Assembly: GCF_964355755.1 (NCBI RefSeq)
Contig: NC_092676.1
Location: 26,394,288 to 26,458,287, forward strand
DNA from: Antedon mediterranea
Lineage: Eukaryota; Echinodermata; Crinoidea; Comatulida; Antedonidae
Length of the DNA: 64,000 nucleotides
Direction: 5' to 3'
Shown here: positions 25,901-36,674 of the stretch, piece by piece
Layout of the letters: each line of letters opens with the position of its first letter
Numbering within the stretch: the stretch's first letter is position 1
Made by a program: the position numbers and the translations under genes
The notes under the pieces: generated by a model
Seen by the model: only the letters and a program-made list of their open reading frames with translations
Told to the model about the DNA's origin: nothing
The model's database searches: none

Positions 25901-28696
25901 TCATTTAAGTTTGGTCTGGACTTTTTTTTTCCGTTTTCACAATTTAGAGTTAATTTCTTCTTTCGTGTTACATTATTTAACATTGCCTTTTGCAATTTGA
26001 TGTAATTTTCTTTGTTGTTTTATTGTCTTAATTATGCCAAGCAAAATAAATTTCAATTTTAAAAGTAAACCAATACAATTTCTTGAATCTTGAATCTTTT
26101 AACCAAGTTATTTTATTTCATTTATTTTAGGTTCACCAAGCCAAATGCCAGTTCTTACCCATTCCTTGTCCAAATATGTGTGGATGTTTATGTAATTTAG
26201 CAGAAATAGAAAATCATCTTGCAGTATCTTGTGAGAAACGGCAGGTGCCATGTCAGTTTTGCCAATGTATGGTTCAACTAGACAGAATGCAGGTAAGAAT
26301 ATTGTGTATTGTTTGGAAATGTTTCATAGTAGAAATGCATATACTGTAATAAGAGGACACGGCCTTCGGGACCCAATAATGTATCTTCTTGCAATCACAT
26401 AGTTGTCTCCTTTTTCCTATTGTTTTATATTTCCCCTCATTCGTTTCATGATAGGGTTCCCCCTGAATAAGGTTGCAGCAATGGAGTTTGGGGAAGGGGG
26501 GCTCTTCTCTGTTTTATATGAAAAATTAACCCCAACATAAAATGGGAAAATTCTTTTTTTTATGTCAAATAACTCATACTCAAACATAAGACTTTAATTG
26601 AATTAATTTTTTTTTCTCCCAGCATCATCATAAAGGATGCCCAAAAGTGAGTGTAAAATGTCCTCATTGTGAAGAGATGATTATACAGGAGATGTTACAG
26701 TCACACATTGACATGCAGTGCTCTAAGGTAGAGGTACCATGCGCATTTACAACAGTGGGCTGCAAAGAAAAGGTCAGTGTACCCAAATATGGTAGTGATA
26801 TGTCCAAATATGGTGGTGGTATGCCCAAATATGGTAGTGATATGACATCATGTCCATATATGGGGCACATCACATTTTTTTGTCACATAAAGTTTGATAG
26901 TGTAGACAAGGCTTTAATCTGTACATACTATAATACCACAATTTCTGCCACAAAGGGTTTCGAATGGTGTATGGCACCATGTGATTGCCACCATGTAAGA
27001 CAATCTACCGTATACAGAAGCAGACACACTGCTGTCGTCTCAAAAAAAACAAATTTGTTTCCGATTTGATTTGGATATCTTAGGTCTCTTATAGGCTGAT
27101 CTAAAGGGAGGGAGCAAGCAAAAATAATAGTGCAAGCGACAGATTAAGTTCAGCACTTTTTAGGCCTTACCACCTCTGTTTCAAAATCTTGAATCAATCA
27201 ATATTAATCTGATATATTTTCAATTTCATTTATTCATGGTCAAACACAGTAAAATGTAGTACATGATTTGAAATTATTTTTGTTTGTTCAAAGTTAAAAA
27301 TTCACATAAAAATGCAGATAAAATACATTGTTTAAAATATAAGAAAAAAATCTCAATGTAATAAAGTAATAAACGGATTAAAGTGCTGGAAAACAATATT
27401 ACAGAAGATTGATTATAAAAGAAGGAAAAAAAAACAAGGAGTGAAAAAATGTTATAACAATAATAATAAGGATATTAACAGAGACGTTTATAAAACCTTT
27501 GCAATGTGTTTGACATTGCGCCAAAGGCGTATATTTGATTATTCTTCTTCTTTAATCTATTTCAGATGAAAAGGGAGTTGTTAGAAAAACATTTAGAGAA
27601 GTGCATTCATCAGCACATGGCACTCCTTACAAATAGTCTGATACGATTTCAGTTTTCAGTGTCACAGTTGATCACAAACCAACACAGATCAATGGTAGAG
27701 GGTCCTTCACTAGACTTTGCGCCAGATTATAGAGGCCATATGAACGTAACTGGTGAAATGTTTCCACCAGGGTTAAGACCCCATTATGTGCAAGATCCTA
27801 TGGCATCTGAGTCATCTCCAGTACTCAGACCTTCGTTTGTGCACGATCCCTCCAATTTACAAAGACCAAGACTTTCAGAAGATTCTCATACATCTGGAGT
27901 GTCATCCATATCTAGCAGTATGGAAAGTCTGCAAGTACAACAGTCGGAATATAGTCAGCAACCCCGTAGGTATCAGGCCTGGCCGATTTCAAGAGGCGGT
28001 AAGACGGAACATTGGCAATCAAAGCAAGACGGACGTAATTCCCCAGAAGTACTCGTACTGAAAGACCGATTAAAGTATCAGGAGCAAAAAACTGCCGTGC
28101 AAGAACAGAAAATATTTGAACTGCACACTAAGGTTCGAAGTGGAGATCAAAAGCTAGCAGAGAAGGATGAAACCATAGATTCGTTGAGAGATCAACTTAG
28201 GAACATAGAAGCACGAAACTGTGCGGGAAAATTTTATTGGAAATTAGAACAATTTAGTAGTCTTTGCGAAGAAGCAAACTTAAAAGGTTCGGATTCTGTC
28301 GTAAGGCATAGCCAAGGATTTTACACAAGTTTCCATGGTTATAAACTATGCGTGCGGGTAAATATAAATTTTAAAGATCCGAATAAAGGCTACGTCGCTC
28401 TGTTTATTCACTTTATGAAGGGCGAGTTTGACGATTATTTGGAATGGCCATTTGAGGGTAACATAACATTATCTATTGAGGATCAAAACATTGACTATAT
28501 AAAACGCAAACACATCAGTGAAACGTTGATCGCAAAGCCAGGTTTGGCTGCTTTTGACAAACCTGCTAGCAACCGCAATCACAAGGGTTTTGGGTATATG
28601 GAGTTTGCGCCGTTAGCATCGATAGATAACGGAACTTACGTTAAAGATGGAGCAATCGTAATCAAGGTTATTGTATGTCCTACCTCTGATAAGTAG
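16992..28696 (+). CDS. TRAF6: TRAF6 orthologue, RING E3 ubiquitin ligase and signalling adaptor
   Basis: Coding exons: 16992-17248, 17768-17819, 24441-24539, 26131-26292, 26623-26772, 27566-28696. They join in frame to 616 residues (human 522). ATG 16992 is chosen because it is the first in-frame ATG after the acceptor at 16972. The RING has ligands C57, C60, C72, H74, C77, C80, C92, D95 (ending CPID, as TRAF6). TRAF-type zinc fingers follow (HCPHPGCQEILELRHIEVH, VPCQFCQCMVQLDRMQHH, VKCPHCEEMIIQEMLQSH), then a Ser/Pro linker longer than in vertebrates, a coiled coil at about 401-458 and a MATH/TRAF-C domain at about 462-612 (KFYWKLEQF, FYTSFHGYKLCVRV, KGFGYMEFAPL). TRAF6 makes K63-linked ubiquitin chains downstream of Toll/IL-1 and TNF-family receptors, in the cytoplasm. 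Intron 2 is 6.6 kb and repeat-rich. A MITE starts just after the exon 5 donor. Confidence 0.95.
17300..17500 (+). repeat. Dispersed repeat, copy 2 (diverged)
   Basis: Shares TGAGCGCTCACTGGCTAAGC with AGCGCTCACTTGCTAGAGCC at 37718, and CTCCAGCATTGGAG...TTCCTAAACCAGGC with the other copies. Lies in TRAF6 intron 1. Confidence 0.55.
17985..18025 (+). repeat. Fragment shared with 29849-29880
   Basis: TTATAAAAAGACAAAATAAA followed by CGGTTAAAT occurs here, and as the reverse complement downstream of TRAF6, so it is a dispersed element fragment. Confidence 0.65.
19315..19620 (-). mobile_element. tRNA-derived SINE, family A, copy 2 (diverged)
   Basis: Reverse orientation. ACCGGGGTAACCTCCTACTC, AAGATGTACTAGGTTCTTTA and CCACCAGAACCATGGAGCGA match the body of the other copies, but the tRNA head (19560-19615) and the 3' end are more diverged. 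The 3' end carries TATGCTGACAATCAAGGGG instead of the tail of other copies, suggesting a different subfamily. Confidence 0.8.
20078..20560 (+). repeat. Tandem repeat of about 109-119 bp, four copies plus a partial
   Basis: TATTTGCCCAGAATGTGG recurs at 20101, 20220, 20329 and 20448, each followed by TTATTTAGGG-like and GAGAATAGGAAATAATATT blocks. Not coding. Confidence 0.9.
20804..21274 (+). repeat. 19-bp minisatellite, about 25 copies, strongly G/T-biased strand
   Basis: Unit GGTGGTGATGTTGGAGTCT. A block of six adjacent copies (about 20917-21030) carries the variant GAGGTTAGAGTCT, flanked on both sides by the standard form, so variants spread locally. The 19-bp period rules out a coding role. 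Confidence 0.95.
22075..22195 (+). mobile_element. Retroposon 3' tail, copy 1
   Basis: ACATTGCCTTTTGCA, GTTGTTTTATTGTCTTAATT, GTGCCAAGCAAAAT and a tail TTGTTGAATCTTGAAT are shared with 25980-26100. A short tail of TTGAATC words suggests the 3' end of a LINE or a SINE using it. Confidence 0.65.
23359..23519. mobile_element. Palindromic MITE, family 1, copy 4
   Basis: TTAAGCTCTGTCTACACTAT at the left, CTAGTGTAGACCGAGCTTAA at the right, with two CACTACCATATTTG motifs inside. Both ends show TTAA. Lies in TRAF6 intron 2. Confidence 0.9.
24628..24781. mobile_element. Palindromic MITE, family 1, copy 5 (left part of a composite)
   Basis: AACTAGTTTGACAAATTAAG at the left and TAGCTGTGCAGACAATAGTG at the right. 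It is followed by a 65-bp spacer and copy 6. The whole arrangement recurs inverted at 30894-31210. Lies in TRAF6 intron 3. Confidence 0.8.
24845..24990. mobile_element. Palindromic MITE, family 1, copy 6 (right part of a composite)
   Basis: AGTGCTCTATACACTATTAA at the left and TTTGATAGTGTACACAGAGC at the right. Interior as other copies. Confidence 0.85.
25980..26100 (+). mobile_element. Retroposon 3' tail, copy 2
   Basis: Same blocks as 22075-22195, with a TCTTGAATCTTGAATC tail. It ends about 30 bp before the acceptor of TRAF6 exon 4 (26131). Confidence 0.65.
26776..26915. mobile_element. Palindromic MITE, family 1, copy 7, abutting the TRAF6 exon 5 donor
   Basis: From AGTGTACCCAAATATGG to TTTGATAGTGTAGACAAGGC. 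The left terminus (about 35 bp) is absent, and the first recognisable MITE bases lie four bases into the intron (donor GTCAGT at 26773). Three tandem AAATATGGTRGTGRTATG words sit inside. Confidence 0.85.
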
Positions 28697-28705
28697 TAGT
28701 TTTTG

Positions 28706-28711
28706 AATAAA
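28706..28711 (+). terminator. Likely TRAF6 polyadenylation signal (AATAAA)
   Basis: AATAAA begins 10 bp after the TRAF6 stop codon (28694-28696). That is very close, so a later site may also be used. Confidence 0.4.
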
Positions 28712-30893
28712 ATTAAGACTTTAAAATATTTTGCGCCTTAAAAATGAAAGGAAAAAATGTAGAATTTTTTTTGTAACCCATTATACAAGAAGGCCCTAAT
28801 TTTGTTTTATTATATTTTATTAAAATAATAAGTCTAGGGGATGTTCTGATTAAAGATAATTTGTATCTGACGTTATTTTATTTCTATTGTTTTCAGACAC
28901 TTATTATACTTCACCTCAGCAAAGTTTTTTTACCAAGCTAAAATGTTCTTTTGTTTTAAATTATTTTACATTATTGTCCAATATTTTGGATATTTCTTCA
29001 AAACTTTACAAATAGTGATTTGCTGTCTAAACTTGGTCTAAACAATTCCCTTCCCACGCCTATATCTGATAGTCTTACTAAAATAAATGATAAAAAGATA
29101 GTGATTACTATTAGACAGTAGTCTTTTGATAAAATATAAAATTATTGCAACTCTACCAATATCCAAGATTAAAGGAAACTAACTTTACTGAACGTTATTG
29201 ATTGAAGTCCCTGATTTTTAACTGCACTTAAAGCAAGTACAGTAGTTAGAAACAAGAGCACACTGGCTTTATAAACATGATTATGCAATATAGAGATCTA
29301 CTAATAATTCCTAGCTGAGTTCAGTCAATATTAACATAATTACTAGTAATATAAAACATTTTCTGCCTTTAATTGTAACAAAAAAAAAGATTAAAAAATT
29401 CATTAAGCCTGTAAAAACCTATATCTGTATTTAGCAATGTAAAATGTATATAAAAAATAAGAAGTATGGTAACAAATTTGTTTCATCTTGTTTTGTTATT
29501 GATTGATAATGAATATTTTTTTAATTAAAAAAAATTAGCAATCGCAAATACAGTGGTTTATATCCATGAAAGTTAACAATACAACTTAAAAACCAATGTT
29601 TTCGTGTTAAAAGTACTTTATTAAATTTTAAAACCTAAAACATTCTTACAAGATACATACTTTTTGATTAAAGATAATCTGGAAAAAAACATTTTTCAAT
29701 ATGCCATTTCAATGTTGCATAATAGTTATTTATTTTGACCAAAAATTGGATCAGAAAAAAAAACCAATTTACTTTATAAAAAAAATGTAATTTAAAGAAA
29801 AAATATAACGGAAACCCATTGTCTGTCAAACAATGGGTTTTTTGTTAAATTTAACCGTTTATTTTGTCTTTTTATAAGTTAAATCATCATTTTTATTCCG
29901 TTTTTTTTAACGGAAGTCAATAACTATATTAAACCTGCAACCTGGCATATTCAGGGTTAGATTTTATTCATCAAGACATTTTTTTACCAAAATTTAAAGT
30001 TATAACTTAGAAATGTTTTCAATTTAATATAAATGCAGTACCTGGTCATTTTGGCAATTCATTTGGTAATTCATTTGGTAATTTCACATTGTGCGAGTTT
30101 GGAATGAAAAGGGGAATTCCCTATTTGAAAGGTTACACAACTGTGATATATATAGTATAGTATTACACATGATATAGTGTGTTTTGTTTTAAGAATATGA
30201 ATCATATAAATAGCTGTAATTCGTTGAATTATGTATTTATGAACATCTTATTTCCTATGGGAAAAAAATTGTTTAGTTCAGTGGACTAATGCATTAAACA
30301 CGACATGATTTTTATTAGTTGCAATGTTAGCATTATCAAATTTAAATGGAGTGAATTTTGCCTAAACTGATTTGAAAATTGTACAGTTGGGAAAGCATTC
30401 TCTTTATTCGGTAAATTTTGTTCAGTATGAAATTAACTTCATACTTTTTATCTAAACATCTAAATATATTTATTGACAGCACTTACCGTTTTTGGAAGAA
30501 TGTAATAACAAATATCTTCCAGGATAAATTAAGCAATTATTTTATAAAAAGTGATATATTTAAGTTAATATTAAAACCAAATATGGTCATGTAGGTTGAT
30601 AAACCAATTATTATAAATATAAAACCTAGTTTTTGAGTGCTTAATTTATGTATAGGTGCAAACTAGTGACGAACACAATCTGAACTTATTACAATAAATT
30701 TACTAGCATGAAGAAAAACTATTGTTGTTTTTCTTGTGAGTAAATAGTTACCTGTATAGTGCAGAAACCTAATTCTAATCATTATATTCAATCATTTTTG
30801 TTTGTGTTGTGTTCCTCTAAATATTGAATTACATTTATTTATAATTTGGATTATAAATTTCCTTGTTTTGTAAACAGTCACAACAGGAACCTC
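28712..30893. other. Intergenic AT-rich DNA 3' of TRAF6; no gene seen
   Basis: No coding similarity. A hairpin at about 29813-29842 (ACCCATTG...CAATGGGT) sits inside a fragment shared with TRAF6 intron 2 (17985-18025). Confidence 0.6.
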
Positions 30894-31046
30894 TTAAGCA
30901 CCGTCTTCACTATTAAACTAGTATAATGTGCCCAAATATGGTAGTAATATGCCCTAATATGGTAGTGATATGACATCATAATGTCCATATATGGGCACAT
31001 CACATTTTTTTGTCACATAACTAGTTTAATAGTGTATAGAGCGTTA
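30894..31046. mobile_element. Palindromic MITE, family 1, copy 8 (composite, inverted copy)
   Basis: TTAAGCACCGTCTTCACTAT at the left and TTTAATAGTGTATAGAGCGT at the right. With the following spacer and copy 9 it mirrors 24628-24990. Confidence 0.85.
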
Positions 31047-31103
31047 CATTCCAAATATGAGTTTATCACCTACTTCAGCAGGCACATTTCTTTTGTTATA
31101 GTT

Positions 31104-31210
31104 TTAAGCACTATTGTCTACACTATCAAACTTTATGTGACAACAAAATGTGATGTGCCCAAATATGGACATGATGATGTCATATCACTACTATATTTTG
31201 TCTTGCTTAA
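31104..31210. mobile_element. Palindromic MITE, family 1, copy 9 (truncated)
   Basis: TTAAGCACTATTGTCTACAC through CATATCACTACTATATTTTG, then the right arm is lost after TGTCTTGCTTAAG. Confidence 0.8.
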
Positions 31211-31918
31211 GTTATTTACTATCATACTGAGTGGGCTTTATTTTATTGTGCATTTATTTATATTTTTTGTTAAATTCTTAGTTTTTTTCCCCATAGAAAT
31301 TTGTACAATCAACGCCTACATTATAGAAATATAAACACAAATCTATTATTATTATCATCTACTTTGAATGTATTCTACATTCACTGTTCATACACATTAG
31401 TATTTAATGTTCTATCTGCCGACATTACATGGTTACTAATAGCATTTGTTTTCTGTTAACAAAAAAAAGTGTTAATTTACTAGCCTACTAGCCGACAGTG
31501 AGCAAACACACGTTTAAGTGCTAAGAGTTATTTTATCTCGCTAAGCCATGCATTTATTAGCAAATCAAAGGGTTTTCCCATTAGTTTTTTGCGGTTTATA
31601 TTGCGCTTCATCAAAACGGAAATGACAGGTATATCAGCTGATAACATTACAACCCTGGATGTAAAAAAAGACTTTTTAGAGTAGGCAATTGAAATATTCT
31701 GTTGATGGTGTAAACATGTTTGTTTACTTATCAACTGATCTTATATCCATATCTCTTGTTATCAGGGTTTTTCTCATAGTGAAATAGTATCGCTTACATG
31801 TGTGTGTTGCAATTTTTTTTTAAATAGATACATTTATTTAGTTGGATGCAGTAGGAACACATCAAACAATTGCAATATATTTATGGTTGGCTACCAATCA
31901 ATATTAGCTTTTTTTCTT

Positions 31919-32037
31919 ATGTTAACTATCAAATTTTGATGTGGCGATATACTGTATTCGCATGATGTCATATCACTACCTAATTTGGGTAAATCACACC
32001 TTTTTTGTCAAACTAGTTTGACAGCATTGACAGAGCA
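31919..32037. mobile_element. Palindromic MITE, family 1, copy 10 (damaged)
   Basis: AACTATCAAATTTTGATGTG at the left, GTCAAACTAGTTTGACAGC and TGACAGAGC at the right, with CATGATGTCATATCACTACC inside. Confidence 0.75.
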
Positions 32038-32970
32038 GTACTGAAACTACTGTATCTTAATTTGTTCTGTATCTTATGGAAGTTCCATGCTACAGTGTCA
32101 CAACTGTATGATTGGAATAATTTAAAGGTTTGGTTATAATTTATGGTAAAACTGATGCTGTATTTAAAAATTTGCCTAGATACCCTGCTAAATAAGCACT
32201 TTTTTAAAGAAAATAACATGTAATATTATATTTATATTATTTTGCAATATTCATAATATAAATTTTAAGATATAGGATATTTTAAGATTTAAGATATAAT
32301 AGGGAAATCATGTAGACAAAGTGTATAAACACCATGCTGGTACTTTTTTCTAGTCTAGACCAATACAATGACATTCTACCACTTTTTCAATGGGCTCTAG
32401 AGAGCAATTTCTTCCAAGAAATACTGTACATATTTTTAAATAATGAAATTTAAGAAGGGAATAGGGAACTATTTTTAAATTGCAAATCAGCTTAGACAAA
32501 CACCACATAATGCATTCAAATCTTCTCAAGAAATTTATTTCTAAACAACTACATCAATGATAATTTAATTCTATTTCGTAAAGGGAAAAATCTGAAAATC
32601 TTTACTTTTTATTATAACTTGCACCTGCTAAAAACATGTCTAAGTACAAATTAAATTACAGTACATGATACAAGATGCACCAATACTACATGACAACTGT
32701 AAAATTTAATGTGATAGAAAAGAAAGATATTCTGTTATATGATATCGTTTGATAGTTTTCCAACAACGGAACTAAAATCAAAAGTGTTGGTTGAGTAGTG
32801 GAAAAATTACCTTAATATTTAAAATGTTTTTCACTATCATAAGCACTGTACATTATTGGAAAAGTAAGCACTTAAAAAGTTCAACATAAAGTCACACATT
32901 TTAACTACTGTTCAGATGGCACGAAAGTATATTTAGAGCATGAGTTAGCAATAGCATGTGTCTAAAGCTT

Positions 32971-33088
32971 GGTTTCCACTTGGACGCAACGACGTAGAAG
33001 CAATGACAGTTTGAATAATACATCGCTTGTGATTGGTAAAATCGCTTACGTTGCATTACGTCATTGTGTTTCGTCTCCAGTGGGAACC
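32971..33088. mobile_element. Short palindromic element with GGTTTCCACT/AGTGGGAACC ends
   Basis: Left GCTTGGTTTCCACTTGGACG, right CGTCTCCAGTGGGAACCACG, plus inner inverted pieces GCAATGAC/GTCATTGT. About 118 bp, a MITE-like structure unrelated to family 1. Confidence 0.75.
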
Positions 33089-33173
33089 ACGCATTATCAA
33101 CTAAAGTCTGAAACATACCTATTGGGTGGATGTCCCTGATAGTTACAAATCAGAAAACATCCACGCAATAGAG

Positions 33174-33620
33174 ATGTACCGTATATTTCGGTGTATAAGT
33201 CGCACCTGTGTATAAGACGCACCCCCTAACTGAGAGTAAAATATCGGTATTTTTTATATCGTCGGTGTATAAAACGCACCTTATATTTCATCAAAACAAT
33301 GTTTTTTTAAATTGTAATCAATATTATTGTAATAATATATTTTAAATTTTATCGCCATAATGAACAAATCTTTTCATCATATTTAGTATAACATCATGCT
33401 AAAATGCCTTGAAAACTAGGCAGAAGCAGGTTGCCGTTACGTTAGTTAGTTACTGTAGCTAGGCCTAGCCTACTCAGGCCTAGCAAACGAGGTGACGATA
33501 GCCTATATGTACAATCTGTGTGGTGAGGCATTTATGTTCGGTGTATAAGACGCACTTTTAATTTAGAGGTCAAATTTGCGTATCAAAAGTGCGACTTATA
33601 CACCGAAATATACGGTACAT
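33174..33620. mobile_element. 447-bp inverted-repeat transposon of the TATAAG-CGCACC type
   Basis: Ends ATGTACCGTATATTTCGGTG and CACCGAAATATACGGTACAT are perfect inverse complements. The arms continue with TATAAGTCGCAC, and subterminal GTGTATAAGACGCACC words recur at least four times. There is no transposase. Similar TATAAG-CGCACC palindromic elements occur in many animal genomes (general knowledge, not checked here). Confidence 0.9.
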
Positions 33621-33991
33621 AGTGATTTTGTTGAAATGCTATAACATTATTTTAAATATGGGAAAGGGGAGGGGGGCATGGGAGATTTATTAAAATTAAT
33701 TTTAATTACTGAAATTCGTTTGCACAATCGAATGTATTTGTACATATTTTTACTTTTTTTATATACAAAAAGAACACATAAATTACCATATTAATTAATT
33801 CAATGTATTTAATTCAACACTTTACTTTTACTAAATTGTTAAAAATGTATTGTCTTATTTATCTCATAATTGTAACAATTTAAATTGATCCTAATTGTAA
33901 GCATAATAATAGTCTATTGTAAATTGGGAAAGTTGTTATTTAATTCTACTTTTTGCATAAATTAACATTCAGCTTGTTTTAATCTCTCTTT

Positions 33992-34419
33992 CTAAAGCTC
34001 TGTCTACACTATTGATTGATTGAAATTTATTTTTATACTGGGTAACCTCTTCAGTCAAAGACTGGTCTCCCAGAGGGCCCAGTTGGCGATCAGTGGCTGT
34101 GATGTACTAATACACCGGGGTAACCCCCTACTCGTCTCGAAAGATGTACTAGGTTCTTTAAAGTGCACACGAGCAAGTTGTGTACACTGGACCTACGGTT
34201 TATAGTCCTTATCCGAGAAGACTTGTTCTACCACCAGAACCATGGAGTGAGTGAGCCTCAAACCCCTGCCGATGTTATGGCTACGTGATTACGGTTCCAC
34301 TGTCTTAACCGCTCGGCCACTCACCCACAAATATGGTAGTGATATGACATCGTCGTATCCATATATGGGCATATCAAATTTTGTTGTCACATAATGTTCG
34401 ATAGTGTAGACAGAGCTTA
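33992..34419. mobile_element. Palindromic MITE, family 1, copy 11, split by a SINE
   Basis: TAAAGCTCTGTCTACACTAT (33992-34011) and AAATATGGTAGTGATATGAC...ATAGTGTAGACAGAGCTTAA (from 34327) are the two halves of one MITE, separated by SINE-A copy 3. Confidence 0.85.
34013..34324 (-). mobile_element. tRNA-derived SINE, family A, copy 3 (nested in a MITE)
   Basis: Reverse orientation. Tail side ATTTATTTTTATACTGGGTA, body ACACCGGGGTAACCCCCTAC, head ending AACCGCTCGGCCACTCACC. It interrupts family 1 MITE copy 11, so it inserted later. Confidence 0.9.
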
Positions 34420-34485
34420 ACTTTCCTTAACATATTCAGTCCATTTCTTAATATATATCATGGTAAATAATTTTTAATTCTGCAT

Positions 34486-36674
34486 TTACTGAGCGCTGAC
34501 TTGTCTCCGCCTTGCTTGTCGTTGACGGTCAAATCTTGCTTCCATCTCTTCTAGAACTTTGGGTGTGTATCGGACGACTAATTTCACATTTCCATGTGCG
34601 GATTTCAATAACTCTACAGCTTTTTCATGCTGTTCACCTTCCACAGACTGTTAAAAACAAGAATAATTGTTTATTGTCGATCAAATGTTGTCTATATTTT
34701 GTTTCTAAATATTAAAACTTTGAAATAGCTCTAAAGCTCTGAGTACCATATCACACAAGTGTGACGTGCCCAAATATGGTAGTGATATTTATATCATCAT
34801 GTCGATCATATTTTTTTGTCACATCAAGTTTGATAGTGTAGACAGAGCTTTAGAAAATTCTGGTTTTCGGAGGGTTTCTGGTTTTTAATTTCATTTATTT
34901 AAATATTTTCATTGAAGTGGAGATGTACAGTTTTTAAATACTTAAACCTCATGTTTACAAGTAAAACCCATTCAATAAACTCATGAGTGTGTGTCAAAAT
35001 AGGAAGAGCTAATTAATTAGGATGTGCTGTTGGTTTCCTTTAAAAGGCATAGTAAAAGGTTGACAAAAAAAAAGAAAACTGTAAAAACTTGGATTGCTGT
35101 CAAGCTCTGTCTACACTATCAAAATAGTTTGACAAAAAAAGTGATGTGCCCAAATATGGTAGTGATATGACATCACAATTTTTTGTTACGTAAAGTTTGA
35201 TAGTGTAGATAAAGGTTTATATTTCACAGCCAGTAACTTGGAATAGAATGTTGTATGTTTCAAACTGGTTTATAATATTGTATCCTAGATTTATTTTATT
35301 TATTTCTTTATTCTGACATAAAATCATAGGATAAAAAAACAATAAAGTACCAAGACGGCAAACTTATTTCCATTGTGGTCCTAGATGGTAGAAGATCCAC
35401 AACAATCAACTTACCACGCCATTAACGGATAGCAATTGGTCACCTCTTTTAAGACCACCGTGTCGATCTGCGACACCTCCAGGTATTATGCGTGAAATAT
35501 AGATAGGAGAGTTCTGTTCTTTACCACCCATTACGTTAAAGCCTAAACCTTCATCAGTCTTTGGTAGTTCAACGACTCTGGGGTGGGCGTGGCCCTCACT
35601 TGCAGCGAAGGCAGCCACTGTTGCCTAAAGAGGAATGGGTAGAAACATAGTTAAAGTACCAATCTATATCAATTTAAGAATTTTTTTTCACCCTAGACAA
35701 GGTATGAGCAAGGCAATCTAACCTTGGACACTGAGCTCGCCTTGCCAAGATAGTACTTGCCAGCAGTACTGTACTACTATGTACACAAGTCCGCTGTGTG
35801 TGGCGTCTGTTAAGGGACATGGAACTGATTGTGCTGCAGCCACAGATAAACCCTTTGATCTCCGGAGCTCAGCATCCTGTTGTTAGATTGCCTTGTTATG
35901 AGTACCAAGAATTGATCAAATAATGGATGTTATGTAATATGTAATTAAAACAACATGCAGGAGGTTGTATGACGTTGCTTAGGATACCTTTGCGGTAGCA
36001 TTGGCTCGGACCTCTGGATTGCCTTGGATGTCGACGGTCTCGTACACGTGTTCATACACTTCTCGTACAGCATTGAAGAAGTCACTTTCAAGGACCTTCT
36101 GTAGAGCAATTAGCTTTTGTGTTGGGACTTCACCGCCTAAAAAAATGATAAATATTATTACTGTTAGTTACAGTACTGTTGTTGATTTAAATACCTGCTT
36201 TGTACAGTAGTTGATTATTAATTATTTCTTCATTTATTTATATACTAGGCCTATAGATAGAATAATGCTTGTAAGATTTTTTTGATTTTTTAAATCAATA
36301 TATTTTTACTTACTTCTCTGCAACCCTTTTAACAGTTCAATAGCTCTTGATACATCTAAAAAACAAAAATATGACTCTTACATTATTCTAGGCCAATGCC
36401 CTATGTAGAAGACGGGAAGAATACTATTTATTAGCCTAGCAAAACTTTTCTTTCAGTGGAGTGTCATTGCGTAGCAGAATTGGGACGAGGCCTGGACGTT
36501 ATGTAAATTGAGATGAGAATATCTACTTTCATTTCTTAACTTTTTATTAAAAAAATACAACCCAGCTATAATTTATTAATTATACAACTTCATGAACGTG
36601 TATTTAGAAGGTTTTGTTTTAAGTAATCCTTATTATTTACCTCTTTCAAGTGTCAATTCTTGTGTAGTTGCCAT
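34486..36674 (-). CDS. LIN7: LIN7 orthologue (Veli/MALS), L27-PDZ polarity scaffold
   Basis: Exons: 36674-36641, 36355-36314, 36136-35988, 35624-35415, 34647-34486. They join in frame to 198 residues (human LIN7C 197). An in-frame ATG two codons upstream (36680) would add Met-Lys; 36674 gives [11 protein letters not shown], aligned with the family start. Residues about 5-65 are the L27 domain ([32 protein letters not shown]). The PDZ domain spans about 91-174 with carboxylate-binding loop GLGF at 101-104 ([20 protein letters not shown]). LIN7 forms the LIN2/LIN7/LIN10 complex and places receptors and channels at junctions and synapses. Introns hold MITEs at 34732-34852, 35102-35219 and 35709-35895. 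The gene is head-to-head with ACSS3. Confidence 0.97.
34732..34852. mobile_element. Palindromic MITE, family 1, copy 12 (shortened)
   Basis: TAAAGCTCTGAGTACCATAT at the left, AGTTTGATAGTGTAGACAGA at the right. The left arm is degraded. Lies in LIN7 intron 4. Confidence 0.8.
35102..35219. mobile_element. Palindromic MITE, family 1, copy 13 (shortened)
   Basis: AAGCTCTGTCTACACTATCA at the left, AAGTTTGATAGTGTAGATAA at the right, with one AAATATGGTAGTGATATGAC block. Lies in LIN7 intron 4. Confidence 0.85.
35709..35895. mobile_element. 187-bp inverted-repeat element, copy 1
   Basis: Perfect 14-bp ends CAAGGCAATCTAAC / GTTAGATTGCCTTG, and inner ACACTGAGCTC / GAGCTCAGCAT. A second copy is at 62615-62813. 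Lies in LIN7 intron 3. Confidence 0.85.

Noticed and set aside
24631-31334. Similar ORFs containing HSKYEFITYFSRHIS on opposite strands
   Set aside because: Both span the MITE-spacer-MITE composite. Similarity is explained by the repeat, and the frames end arbitrarily.
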